Part shown: piece after piece, positions 1-8,659 of the stretch
How the letters are laid out: each line of letters opens with the position of its first letter
Numbering within the stretch: position 1 is the first letter of the stretch
Source of the DNA: Sphingobacterium kitahiroshimense
GTDB taxonomy: Bacteria; Bacteroidota; Bacteroidia; Sphingobacteriales; Sphingobacteriaceae
Direction: 5' to 3'
NCBI RefSeq assembly: GCF_025961315.1
Contig: NZ_JAOQNK010000001.1
Location: 6,200,001-6,264,000, forward strand
Length of the DNA stretch: 64,000 nt
The notes under the pieces: generated by a model
The model's database searches: none
What the model saw: only the letters and a program-made list of their open reading frames with translations
What the model was told of the DNA's origin: nothing
Program-made: the position numbers and the translations under genes

Positions 1-1
1 C

Positions 2-2215
2 ATGAAAATCTGTACAGTGAAGAAGTATTTAGTATTAATTTTAGTGATGTTTTTCTTCGGGAAGATTAGTGCTCAGAGTGCTGTTGAAACCGCTGCAAGT
101 GAATATCATCAGGTCGCTGAAGGCAGTGAGCAACAGCTACTGTTGGCGGGCAAATATGCGCATGCACTTTTTTTTAATGGTCAGCAAAAGGAAGCGATGG
201 AGTTGCTGCAAAAAAATATAGCTAGAGCATCTAAAAAGCTTGACGGACAATACGCTGCACAGCTGTGTGGTATTGCCGCAATGAACAGCAAGATACTAGA
301 AGATAATACATCCGCTAACAGATATCTCGCGCAGGCTAAAATATTTGCAAAAAAAACCAAAGAGCTGAGCATTAAAGGATATGTGTCGTATTGTGAGGGT
401 TGGATGCATGCGAGGAATAATCAGGAGCAACAGGCGATCCGATGCTTCCAGAACGCTTTAGTGTTTTACGATCAAGCCCCTCAGACAGATATCGTTATAT
501 CTAGAAAAACTGCAATTTATAAGGAGCTATCATCGATCTATTCAAACTGGAAAACATATGACTTACAGGAAAAATACGCTAAACTTACTCTGGAAGTCGC
601 TAAATTAAGAAATAGACCCATGGATATTTTTGACGCTTACATGTCTATGGGATATAATTATCAGGAGCAGTACATCAATCAGCCCGAAAATGAGCATCTT
701 CGTAATCAGTCTGAAAGTTATTACCTCCAAGCTATTAAATTCTATGAAAAGAACAGCTCAACAATGGCTGTGCCCTCTGACTTATCTTTTGCAGCAATTA
801 ACCTAGCCAATCTGTATTTACAGTATTATCCGGCGTCCTATAAAACAAAATCGCTCCAGTATGCGCAACAGGGACTAGAAGTTGGACAAAAAACAGAACA
901 ATATGCTCAGGTAGCTTCGGCTTATGGAATAATGGCAGAATATAGCATGAAAGAAGGTGATACAGAAACCGCAAAAAAATACCTCCTTGCTTCATTAGCC
1001 ACGCTCATGAAAGATACTGTAATAGAAAATACGATTGCCCTTAGCTTATATCAAAAGCTCGCAGAGGTATATGAGACAGAAGGTCAGTATCATGAAGCCT
1101 ATCATTACTATAAACAATATGTTAAGCTCTACGAAGAGGTTTTCAATGCAAATAAAATGGAACAGGGGCGCAGATTAGAAGCGCAGTTTGAAAAAGAGAG
1201 ACAGCAACAACAGTTGATAAGACTGCGATTTGAAGCCGAAAAGAGAAAACAACAAATCTCGTTGATGCATGCGCATAATAAGGCGCAGCTGCAGGATTTG
1301 GAAAACTTAAAATTAAATGAAGAAATTCAGCGTCAGCATATAGAAGTTATCCAGCTAGAGGCAGATAACAGAGGTAAAGAACTTAAACTTTCACGTGTTG
1401 AGATACAGCAGCGGGCAGCACAACTTAAAACTTCTCAAAAAGAACTTGCATACAAATCAAAAATAAATTCAGTCTATTTTTTCCTTATCCTGACATTTAT
1501 CATAGCTGCCATGTTGATCTATTATGCTTATCGCCAGCATCTCAAAACATTAAAACAGAAAGAAAGCCTACAGGTTTTGGTCTCCATGTTAGAGGGGCAG
1601 GAAACCGAACGTTCACGTATTGCCAGAGATCTTCATGATGGATTAGGCGGTATTTTGTCCGGGACAAAAATCACTTTATCCGGTCTTACGCTATTGAATG
1701 AGAATGATTCCAGTAGAAATACACTGAATAAATCTTTAGATCAGCTCGATGTTGCTGTAGTCGAGTTGCGCCGCATTGCACATAACCTTATGCCTGAACT
1801 ATTGGATAAATATGGCTTGGAGGAAGCTCTTAAAGAATATGCTGAACGCATGAGTAACGATGAGCTTGAGATTTCCAGTCAATTTGTAAAGTTGGAAGCC
1901 GACCTTTCAAAAGATAAACAAATAGTCGTCTACAGAATAATCCAGGAGCTGGTAAATAATGCGGTGAAACATGCTCAGGCTTCACAGATTATAGTGCAAC
2001 TGTCGCAACACAATGATCATATCCTGATCACTGTGGAAGATAATGGAAAGGGCTTTGATCCGCATCGTGCAGATGGAAAAAAATCAGCCGGAATTCACAA
2101 TGTACAGTCTCGCCTCGAATTTTTAAGCGGGAAGATGCATATTTATTCCCGTACCGGAAAAGGTACAAGTATAGAAATAGAGTTTCCGATAAATAATAAT
2201 CCTTATTATGGTTAA
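2..2215 (+). CDS. TPR-containing sensor histidine kinase (HisKA_3 / NarX-DesK type)
   Basis: Membrane sensor kinase of a two-component pair. The N-terminus has a hydrophobic signal segment (about residues 8-24), followed by a long alpha-helical TPR-like sensor region (about 30-390) expected in the periplasm, a Q/E-rich coiled coil (about 390-485) and one membrane segment (about 490-510). The HisKA_3 dimerisation domain has the motif ERSRIARDLHDGLGG with the phospho-accepting His near residue 545. The HATPase domain shows an N box (ELVNNAVKHA) and a G box (VEDNGKGFDP). The stop overlaps the start of the response regulator, so the two are translationally coupled partners. The start lies at the window edge, but the intact signal peptide right after this ATG makes it credible. 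The stimulus is not evident. Confidence 0.93.
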   Translation: MKICTVKKYLVLILVMFFFGKISAQSAVETAASEYHQVAEGSEQQLLLAGKYAHALFFNGQQKEAMELLQKNIARASKKLDGQYAAQLCGIAAMNSKILEDNTSANRYLAQAKIFAKKTKELSIKGYVSYCEGWMHARNNQEQQAIRCFQNALVFYDQAPQTDIVISRKTAIYKELSSIYSNWKTYDLQEKYAKLTLEVAKLRNRPMDIFDAYMSMGYNYQEQYINQPENEHLRNQSESYYLQAIKFYEKNSSTMAVPSDLSFAAINLANLYLQYYPASYKTKSLQYAQQGLEVGQKTEQYAQVASAYGIMAEYSMKEGDTETAKKYLLASLATLMKDTVIENTIALSLYQKLAEVYETEGQYHEAYHYYKQYVKLYEEVFNANKMEQGRRLEAQFEKERQQQQLIRLRFEAEKRKQQISLMHAHNKAQLQDLENLKLNEEIQRQHIEVIQLEADNRGKELKLSRVEIQQRAAQLKTSQKELAYKSKINSVYFFLILTFIIAAMLIYYAYRQHLKTLKQKESLQVLVSMLEGQETERSRIARDLHDGLGGILSGTKITLSGLTLLNENDSSRNTLNKSLDQLDVAVVELRRIAHNLMPELLDKYGLEEALKEYAERMSNDELEISSQFVKLEADLSKDKQIVVYRIIQELVNNAVKHAQASQIIVQLSQHNDHILITVEDNGKGFDPHRADGKKSAGIHNVQSRLEFLSGKMHIYSRTGKGTSIEIEFPINNNPYYG

Positions 2216-2837
2216 TATAGTAATTACTGATGATCATCCGATGATGCTGGAAGGTTTAAAAAATATTCTAGAGGCAGAACCCGATTTTAAAATTTTGGAT
2301 TGCTTTACAGATGGTAAATCAACACTAGAACGGATTAAACGGATTAATCCTGATATATTATTGCTTGATATTAATCTTCCTGATACGAATAGTATAGAGT
2401 TAGTCGCCTTATTTAAGAAACGGTGTCCACACATGAAGATTGTTGCTATCAGTGTTCATAATGAATACGCTGTCATTAATAGTATGATCACACAAGGTGC
2501 GGACGGATATATCCAAAAGAATGCTTTAGGACCGGAGATTATAGCAGGTATTCGGAGCGTGTGTCAGGGAGAACTTTTTTTGTGCGCGAAGACTAAGTTA
2601 AAAATGAGTAAGAAAGATAATATTGGTCTTCAAAATGTACCTAAGCTCACGCGCAGAGAGAAGGAAATATTAATGGAAGCAATCAAGGGATCAACTACCG
2701 TTCAAATCGCCGAAACTTTATTTATCAGTCATCATACAGTTGAAAGTCATAGAAAGAATCTCATCGAAAAATTTGAGGTTAAAAGCATTGCATCTGTCAT
2801 CAAACTTGCACTTGAATATGGTATTCTTCGTGACTAA
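2208..2837 (+). CDS. NarL/FixJ-family response regulator
   Basis: Cytoplasmic transcription factor of 209 residues, the expected length for the NarL family. The receiver domain (1-120) has the acidic pair DD at 8-9, the phospho-acceptor Asp54 in ILLLDINLPD and the conserved Lys near 104 (IQKNALG). A LuxR-type HTH follows (about 145-205: LTRREKEIL, then IAETLFISHHTVESHRKNL). It overlaps the 3' end of the upstream kinase by 8 bp, so the kinase is its partner. Target genes cannot be read from the sequence; the downstream lipoprotein gene is a possible neighbour target but has its own spacer. Confidence 0.93.
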   Translation: MVNIVITDDHPMMLEGLKNILEAEPDFKILDCFTDGKSTLERIKRINPDILLLDINLPDTNSIELVALFKKRCPHMKIVAISVHNEYAVINSMITQGADGYIQKNALGPEIIAGIRSVCQGELFLCAKTKLKMSKKDNIGLQNVPKLTRREKEILMEAIKGSTTVQIAETLFISHHTVESHRKNLIEKFEVKSIASVIKLALEYGILRD

Positions 2838-2948
2838 TGGTCAAAAAACCACTACATTCAGGGATTTGCTGAAATTTTTTCATCCTTTAAATTTGTTTAT
2901 CCTTCAGAAGAGGTTTTAACAAATTATCAACACAAAAAATAAAAAGAG

Positions 2949-3422
2949 ATGAAAAAAGTGATTTCAGGAAGTGCTGCTTTAATTATGTTCTGCACACTTT
3001 TAAGCTGTGGCCAAAAGAAAGATGCAGTTGCCTATAACAATGAACTGATGACGATTATCAACAGTGAAGAGGTACATATTAGCGAAATGAACAGCGCAAT
3101 GCAGTCAAAAAAATATGATGAAGCAGGAAAAGTAGCCCTAAAATGGGACCAAGCTGTAAAAGAAGACATTAAAAAGGTTGAAAAAATTGGCGATTTCAAC
3201 GGTGATGACCAATTGCAGCAAGCCATTCTAAAAGGGTTGAAAGGTTATGGTAAAATTGTTTCAGAAGATTACCCAAAACTGATTAACATTAGAAAGAGTA
3301 CTACCCAAGATCCGGTGGTAGAACAAGGATTACTGGACAATATTAATAAGGCATTTGAAGATATGGCAAATGGTGTCAATGTCGCTTCAGATAAATTTGA
3401 AAAAGATTACGCCAAAAAATAG
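2949..3422 (+). CDS. small lipoprotein, LIC11966-like
   Basis: 157-residue predicted lipoprotein. The signal peptide ends in a lipobox (LLSCGQ) with the lipidated Cys at about residue 20. The mature part is mainly charged alpha helix without recognisable catalytic motifs. It resembles the small LIC11966-type surface lipoproteins seen in Bacteroidota and Leptospira, but this is recalled from family features only. It sits 111 bp downstream of the response regulator and is closed by a good hairpin terminator. Function unknown. Confidence 0.75.
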   Translation: MKKVISGSAALIMFCTLLSCGQKKDAVAYNNELMTIINSEEVHISEMNSAMQSKKYDEAGKVALKWDQAVKEDIKKVEKIGDFNGDDQLQQAILKGLKGYGKIVSEDYPKLINIRKSTTQDPVVEQGLLDNINKAFEDMANGVNVASDKFEKDYAKK

Positions 3423-3443
3423 GTGGACATAAGAATAAATAAA

Positions 3444-3480
3444 ATAGTCGGTGATGGAGATCACCGGCTATTTTATTTAT
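3444..3480 (+). terminator. rho-independent terminator after the lipoprotein gene
   Basis: A 12-bp near-perfect stem (ATAGTCGGTGAT paired with ATCACCGGCTAT, one G-T pair) with a GGAG loop is followed by a T-rich stretch, 22 bp after the stop codon. Confidence 0.85.
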
Positions 3481-3496
3481 TACCCCTTACGCTTTA

Positions 3497-3655
3497 CTAG
3501 CTTAAACGATCTTCTTCAATCGGCAGCATACTTGCTTTCTCTTTAAGAAACTTCCATTTATACCCTTCCTTTACTGGCATAGGGAAAAACTGTACCGTTG
3601 AGGTTTAGCCGTAGAAATCATAAACTCTCAATCCAATGTCATCAAAGGAGAGTGG
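3497..3655 (-). pseudogene. 3' remnant of an unidentified gene
   Basis: Reading the minus strand gives an in-frame protein-like stretch (GPLSFDDIGLRVYDFYG, one in-frame stop, then FFPMPVKEGYKWKFLKEK and MLPIEEDRL), which ends at a natural stop near 3497. No start codon or RBS fits. I read this as the decayed C-terminal end of a gene of unknown family, lying directly downstream of the SH3-type gene on the same strand. Confidence 0.4.
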
Positions 3656-3684
3656 ACCATCCATTTACCATTGGAAACTTTTTA

Positions 3685-4995
3685 TTAAAACTTTTTTAAA
3701 GGTAATTTCAGTTGCTGCATGTTGGATACCAATGGTTTTAGGTGAGATTCACGATCCATAAAAACCGCTGATATTTTATATATTCCAGCAGACAAACCGT
3801 CAGGAAAGAAAGGTACATAAGGGTACTCATCCACATCTTCGTTCTCACTTTTATCATGAAAAATAACGAACTGTTTTTTTTCAACATCCCATTGTACCAT
3901 ATTGTCATCAAGCACAGCTCCGGGTTTAAACCACTTTTCATCCGCTTTATTGGCTTGTATATCCTTTGGGTTTTGTGGTGGTAGTTTTAAATATCCTGTA
4001 TTGTAAAGAGGGTAGAGGAATTTGTTACCATTCTCATTTTCCAAAAGAATGTAAATTTTTCCGTTATATGATTCGAATATTTTGTTGGAATAATTGTTCA
4101 GTGCAATACAGAAATAAAAGCGATCATCTCCACTCTGAGGATCTATCATTACCAGGTTTAGGCCATTGTTATTCTCCTTATAGTGAAGTTTGCTGATGTC
4201 CATCTTTAACTCTGACACATTGACCCATTGTTCTAGTGTTTCAGAAGCAGATTTATATTTTATTTTTAGCCACTCCTTTCCTTCAAAAGCGGTGATCTCA
4301 AGAAAAGCTCCTTTTTCGACAAAGCTATTAGAAACAGCTTGATATCCCGGCTCATTGTATAATCGAAGCCTGGGTACCTTTACTTCAATTATAGGTATAT
4401 TTTTATCTTCAAAATTTTCTAGTTTTACACTTTTTATACTCCCATCCACATTATACATACGGATTTGATATTGGTGAATTGCAAGTTCATAGTCATGCAA
4501 TACCTGTGAATCGCCAGCACTATACAGTTCACATTGCTTATTAAAACCGAATTTTATCCATTCTTGCGCATTGCTATAGCTGATGATCATGCCAGGCTCT
4601 TGCTTAGTGATGATAAGTTTACTGAATTCATGGTTCGGATAGTTGAGTTCCCTATAAGATGAAGATTTAGGCTCAAATAAAAATATAAGGGCATCATTTG
4701 ACTGATGTTCATCCGAATTGAGAACTAGATCCATATACCCGTCATTATTGACATCGTAGGTTTCAATAAAAGACAGCGTACGTTTCCATTTTTTGAGTAA
4801 CACAGTTTTATTATTATTATTATTATTATTATTCAGCTTTGCGACAATACCTTTTTCAGTTTCATCGACAGTAACGGTAACAGCTTCGTTCACTTCGAAA
4901 GTAGGAAACCGCGATTGTGCCTGTGTGCTCAGATTATCAATAAAGGAAAAAAGTATAAGACCGAACAATTTTTTGTATGCTGTAGAGAATGCCAT
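3685..4995 (-). CDS. secreted protein with VCBS-like Ca-binding motif and SH3-like region
   Basis: 436 residues with an N-terminal signal peptide (cleavage about residue 26, AQA). Near residue 80 the motif DVNNDGYMDLVL is typical of FG-GAP/VCBS or dockerin-like calcium loops. The middle part (about 200-270, including RLYNEPGYQAVSNSF and EWLKIKYKS) resembles bacterial SH3 folds. A run of eight Asn near residues 55-62 is encoded by a pure AAT repeat. No catalytic residues were recognised. It is similar in type to the next two genes (SH3-like and VCBS-like exported proteins), which suggests a group of related envelope proteins of unknown role. Confidence 0.7.
   Translation of the reverse strand: MAFSTAYKKLFGLILFSFIDNLSTQAQSRFPTFEVNEAVTVTVDETEKGIVAKLNNNNNNNNKTVLLKKWKRTLSFIETYDVNNDGYMDLVLNSDEHQSNDALIFLFEPKSSSYRELNYPNHEFSKLIITKQEPGMIISYSNAQEWIKFGFNKQCELYSAGDSQVLHDYELAIHQYQIRMYNVDGSIKSVKLENFEDKNIPIIEVKVPRLRLYNEPGYQAVSNSFVEKGAFLEITAFEGKEWLKIKYKSASETLEQWVNVSELKMDISKLHYKENNNGLNLVMIDPQSGDDRFYFCIALNNYSNKIFESYNGKIYILLENENGNKFLYPLYNTGYLKLPPQNPKDIQANKADEKWFKPGAVLDDNMVQWDVEKKQFVIFHDKSENEDVDEYPYVPFFPDGLSAGIYKISAVFMDRESHLKPLVSNMQQLKLPLKKF
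4808..4833. repeat. TTA/AAT trinucleotide microsatellite inside a CDS
   Basis: Eight uninterrupted TTA units (AAT on the coding strand) encode eight consecutive Asn residues near the N-terminus of the mature secreted protein. Slippage would change the number of Asn residues in frame, without a frameshift. Confidence 0.95.
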
Positions 4996-5089
4996 CTATC
5001 AAACCTACGCATATCTTGTTGACAAAAACATCCCTGAATATAGTGTAGTTTAGGTCACTTTCTCTCTCGCTCAACTTATAACCTGTCTA

Positions 5090-5245
5090 AAATCAATTAG
5101 ATTTAGCTGTGGTGTCTATTTTATTGGCAATCAAAAATAAAAAATCAATGATGTAATATTAAAGGAAATCAACAATGACCTAATATAAAGAAATGATAAG
5201 AAGGGACATGGATAAGAGTACAAGACAATTAGACGAATTAACAAG
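5090..5245 (+). pseudogene. decayed internal fragment of an Rpn-family nuclease gene
   Basis: Within the 474-bp gap after 4995, the plus strand encodes pieces matching the C-terminal half of the intact Rpn at 44914-45834. LAVVSILLAIKNK matches FSVVVLTTLLAITNK, INDVILKEINNDL matches ISDDKLKDIKHDL in a second frame, and DMDKSTRQ matches KMDKSTRQ in a third. At least two frameshifts and a stop separate them, and the 5' and 3' parts are missing. The rest of the gap (5246-5469) shows nothing recognisable. Confidence 0.7.
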
Positions 5246-5469
5246 TATCCGAAACCTGAATAGCAATATTAACCAAAAACGAAGTCTGAAGATTGCTGTT
5301 CTCTAACCTAATTCATATTTTAGTAGTTACTATGGTTAAGTTGATATTTTAGAAATCTTATAGACGATGGCAGAAATTGATCTGAATGGGGCAAGATAAA
5401 TCTTAGCGAAAAGCTCAAGTCCTATTTCGTAGCTTTGTCAAAATATTATAGTTTGTAACTTTATTTTAA

Positions 5470-6180
5470 ATGAATAAAAAACATCTGCTTGCATTACTTC
5501 TCCTCACGATAACTCATTTTACGTACGCGCAATTTGCAGAAATTATCGATAAAGATGGTTATGTAAATGTGAGGAAACAACCCACAGTTACTAGCAAAAT
5601 TGTTTCAAAAATTAACACTGAGGAGATTGTCTATGCATTTCCCGATGAAAAACTTCGGGATTGGGTCATTGTTGATTATACCGATCGTCAAAATGAGAAT
5701 ATTACTGGATATGTACACCATTCTAGAATTAAACTAATTGAATCCTATGAAAAGATCCCAATTAAATCCTTTAATGATAGCATTGCAAAATTTATATCGA
5801 AAAATGTGACTGTCGAAATTAGATCCGAAAAATTTGATTACAAAAAAAATAAAAGATACTTTTCATCGACAAAATATGAGGATTATACCGTTGAAGACAT
5901 ATTCAAAGGACAGCAGGTATGGGGAACTGATGGTACGATTCCTATAAGTCATTATACATCCATAAAAGCCACGATAAAAGGTAGAACTATCCAAATCCCA
6001 GAAAAGGAGATCGAGAATCTGTTTAATGTAAACAGTGAGTTTGCAGCATGTTACTATGACAATCCAAATGATACTTTATACATTACTTCTGTCAATGGTG
6101 ATGGTGCAGGAGGATATGCTGTATTGTTTAAGATTGAAAAAGGGATCTATAAAGCCCGAGTTGTAACAATGCCTTTTTAG
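5470..6180 (+). CDS. exported SH3-domain protein
   Basis: 236 residues with a clear signal peptide (MNKKHLLALLLLTITHFTYA, cut before QFAEI). Residues 25-90 form a bacterial SH3 domain (DGYVNVRKQPTVTSKIVSKI, then ITGYVHHSRIKLI), a fold often involved in cell-wall or peptide binding. The C-terminal half has no recognised domain, but VNGDGAGGY near 220 looks like a short acidic metal-binding loop. The next gene is also exported. Function unknown. Confidence 0.75.
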   Translation: MNKKHLLALLLLTITHFTYAQFAEIIDKDGYVNVRKQPTVTSKIVSKINTEEIVYAFPDEKLRDWVIVDYTDRQNENITGYVHHSRIKLIESYEKIPIKSFNDSIAKFISKNVTVEIRSEKFDYKKNKRYFSSTKYEDYTVEDIFKGQQVWGTDGTIPISHYTSIKATIKGRTIQIPEKEIENLFNVNSEFAACYYDNPNDTLYITSVNGDGAGGYAVLFKIEKGIYKARVVTMPF

Positions 6181-6305
6181 CATAATTAGGAAGATTTCAG
6201 TTTTTGATTAATAATGCAGAAACAACGCTAAGTACATAAAAAAATAATCAAAAAAATATTTAATTATAGGAGTCTTATTACTTATCACTTCACTAAACAA
6301 ATAAA

Positions 6306-6947
6306 ATGAATAACATTAATAAATATTTTTACCGCTATATTATTTTCATTTTAATTTCAGTCCCAATGCATCTATTCTCCCAAAGTATGAAAAATAAAAA
6401 CAAGTATACTTACGAGGTTAGAGAAGAAAAAGGGGACTTAAATCATGATGGCAAAATGGACAGAGTAACTGTGAAAATGGATACTGTAGATGAAACAAGA
6501 CCATTAAGATTGCAAATTTTCCTCTCTCAACCTAATGGAAAGCTAACTTTGACAGTATCCTCAGATAAGATCATTGAACCGCAGTATCCTGCTGAAAAAC
6601 AAGGTGAGTTTAATGGTTATCAAATTCCTAATTTCTTTATTGAAGAAGGGATTTTAAAAATGTGGAGCGAAATTAAAGGCGGAAATATTACCTATCATTT
6701 CAAATATAAAAGAGGAAATTTTGAATTGATTTATGTCGATAAGCTTACATATGACGCGCCCCAATGTTATATTGATGAAAATACAATATTCACAGAAACA
6801 AAATTTGACTTGATTACAGGTACTAGAACTGAATCCGATGAAAAATTAGGTTCAACTAGACCACTTGCAGTCCGAAAAAAAAGAGTTTTAGTACGACCTT
6901 TACCCAAAATACAGGATGTTAAATTTTCGGATAAAGATCTATATTAA
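6306..6947 (+). CDS. exported protein with EF-hand/VCBS-like loop
   Basis: 213 residues with an N-terminal signal peptide (about 1-27). Early in the mature part GDLNHDGKMDRVTVKMD is a typical calcium-binding repeat loop of the VCBS/FG-GAP kind, and a beta-rich region follows. The C-terminal 30 residues are basic and Pro-rich. No enzyme motif was seen. It lies 125 bp after the SH3-domain gene on the same strand and may share a transcript. Confidence 0.65.
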   Translation: MNNINKYFYRYIIFILISVPMHLFSQSMKNKNKYTYEVREEKGDLNHDGKMDRVTVKMDTVDETRPLRLQIFLSQPNGKLTLTVSSDKIIEPQYPAEKQGEFNGYQIPNFFIEEGILKMWSEIKGGNITYHFKYKRGNFELIYVDKLTYDAPQCYIDENTIFTETKFDLITGTRTESDEKLGSTRPLAVRKKRVLVRPLPKIQDVKFSDKDLY

Positions 6948-7063
6948 CGATATTTCTTCGAATATTGACATCATGGTACAAAGGATAATGATAAAAGTTC
7001 ATTTGCCCATCAGACTCTTTATTTAAGTATAAACTTCACAATGGCAGGAGCCAACCAATAGAT

Positions 7064-7166
7064 GAAGGCAATTGGAAAGTAACTCAATCCATCAACTAGT
7101 ACAAATGAGTTAAGTTAGAATGCACATGTTTCGTTAAAGTCACGTCGAGATGTGGCTTTACTTTAT
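7064..7166 (+). pseudogene. 3' end of an NTF2-like gene plus its terminator
   Basis: The sequence from about 7064 (GGCAATTGGAAAGTAACTCA) matches the last codons of the NTF2-like genes (GNWKVSQSIN), followed by the same 3' untranslated sequence and the AAAG-CAC...GTG-GCTTT hairpin with a T-rich tail (7135-7166). Everything upstream of this segment is missing, so only the 3' end of a module remains here. Confidence 0.75.
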
Positions 7167-7281
7167 TCCATTTCTAAAGTTTTGGACGATATCTTTTTCT
7201 TCTTAAATAGAGGTTTTGTTATTGTCGCGATTTATAACTTATAAGCGTTATATTTAATATAAACACTAAATAATTTAAATT

Positions 7282-7991
7282 ATGAATAAAACTTACCTAT
7301 TAATATGCGGCCTGTTGACTGTTGTAATTCTATTTTATGCCTGCAAAAAAGACAATAAATATGAAGAGCTAACTCAGCTTGCGGACATAAAATTACAGGA
7401 AGCGATTAAGCTTGCCGAAAATCAATCTTGCAAACCGATAGAAGAATGGCGTATAGATACCTTTTCTTACCGTTATGTAGCGGTGCATCCAAGTTTTGAA
7501 AAAGAGTATAGTAAATTGATTAAAGAATACAGAAAACTTTTTGAACAGGCCAATAAAGCGTACAAGCCAGGTAAAAGCGGTGCGATTGTTTGTAATATTA
7601 TAATACTTCACTAGTTGAACTACCTCCACACTTTGGTGTCCGTTGCATGGATGGTAAGATGATTGTATTATTGGCTACAGATCTTGAGCTAGTAGAGATT
7701 AACCAAAGATTGGAAGTGCTATTTCCCAAGGTAAGGGATTTCTTCAAAGATACACCTTGTACTGATCCAAGTAAATGGGGGGTAATCACTTTACGAAAAG
7801 ACTGTGAATTTATACCTATAGCGATCACAGATACACCTAACTTTAGAACTTTTGCAGAAATGGAACAGCAATACAGCTCTTTAAATGCCGCTAAGTTATG
7901 GTTGACTCAAGGAATGGGCTGTCAGTCAGTTAATCCCAACTCTTCCAAAAATGTAGTGTGTGTGGATGGCAAAGCCAGTATAAAATTATAA
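7282..7991 (+). pseudogene. lipoprotein gene interrupted by a frameshift
   Basis: Two adjacent open frames (7282-7614 and 7647-7991) probably represent one gene. The first begins with a lipoprotein signal (VILFYACKKD, Cys near residue 21) and is helical. The second frame is open from about 7593, well upstream of its first ATG, and encodes a continuation (YNTSLVELPPHFGVRC, later TDLELVEINQRLEVLFPKV). The frame change corresponds to loss of 1 bp or gain of 2 bp in the AT-rich stretch around 7590-7612. No family recognised. If real and not an assembly error, the protein is inactivated. The alternative is two separate small genes. Confidence 0.6.
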
Positions 7992-8371
7992 AGTGCTTTA
8001 GATAGATCTTCGGAGGTGAAATTTTTAATATAATGCAAATGTTATTTTGTTTACGTTCAATATCGTTGCTTCAGTAACATGCTTTATCCTGAAAATGAAA
8101 TACTACATGTAAGTTTACTGTATCGTTTATATTAGCATAGGATTTCAGGTAATTATGTTATGGGAGGTATAAGAGGTTGGGCAATATTGACTTGTGAAGA
8201 CATGCCTACATAAATTGTAAACGTGATTATATCAATACGCTAGCCTAAGCGAAAAAATTAGTTTAGAATTTCATTGGAGTGCAAAATGCTCGCAACAAGA
8301 ATCGCGAAGGAAGAGATTAATGTTGCATTATAAATTTCCCGTGAAGAGCCCCGAAGATCTCTACGTAATAA
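7992..8371. other. intergenic stretch without recognisable gene
   Basis: AT-rich DNA with stops in all frames. I see no RNA gene or clear repeat. It leads into a decayed Rpn tail at its right end, so it may be strongly degraded gene sequence. Confidence 0.4.
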
Positions 8372-8440
8372 GATTGAAAAACTGAAATAGAACTTTTTTT
8401 TGTATACAGAACCGCTTGGATGACCAAGCGGTTTTTTTTT
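8372..8440 (+). pseudogene. Rpn 3' tail and terminator remnant
   Basis: The stretch at 8372-8390 (AGATTGAAAAACTGAAATAG) is the terminal IEKLK-stop of Rpn genes. It is followed by the characteristic hairpin ACCGCTTGG-ATGA-CCAAGCGGT (8411-8432) with a T tract. Only the last five or six codons remain. The same terminator occurs behind the other Rpn copies in this window. The rest of the gap to 8659 shows nothing beyond AT-rich promoter-like sequence. Confidence 0.75.
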
Positions 8441-8659
8441 GTGCTAATAAAAGAAATTCTCAGTAAGTAATGATTTAAAATTTATAACAAATACAATAAA
8501 CCTGTTAAATTAATTATGATTAACCGACTTCTTAGAGTGATTTACCGATAATAATATGATATTCACCTCTTTTGGATGTGATATCGTGTAATATTATCTT
8601 AGTTTTATTGCTGTACATTTTTAGATAACTGTTGTAATTCTTAATGAAAAACCTAACTG

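Noticed and set aside
181..372. Many short open frames on the opposite strand of long genes across the window
   Set aside because: They overlap well-supported genes, lack domains and plausible starts, and are shadows of coding sequence.
3966..4196. Open frame of 76 codons opposite the secreted protein gene
   Set aside because: Antisense to a gene with a signal peptide and recognisable motifs; composition is not protein-like.
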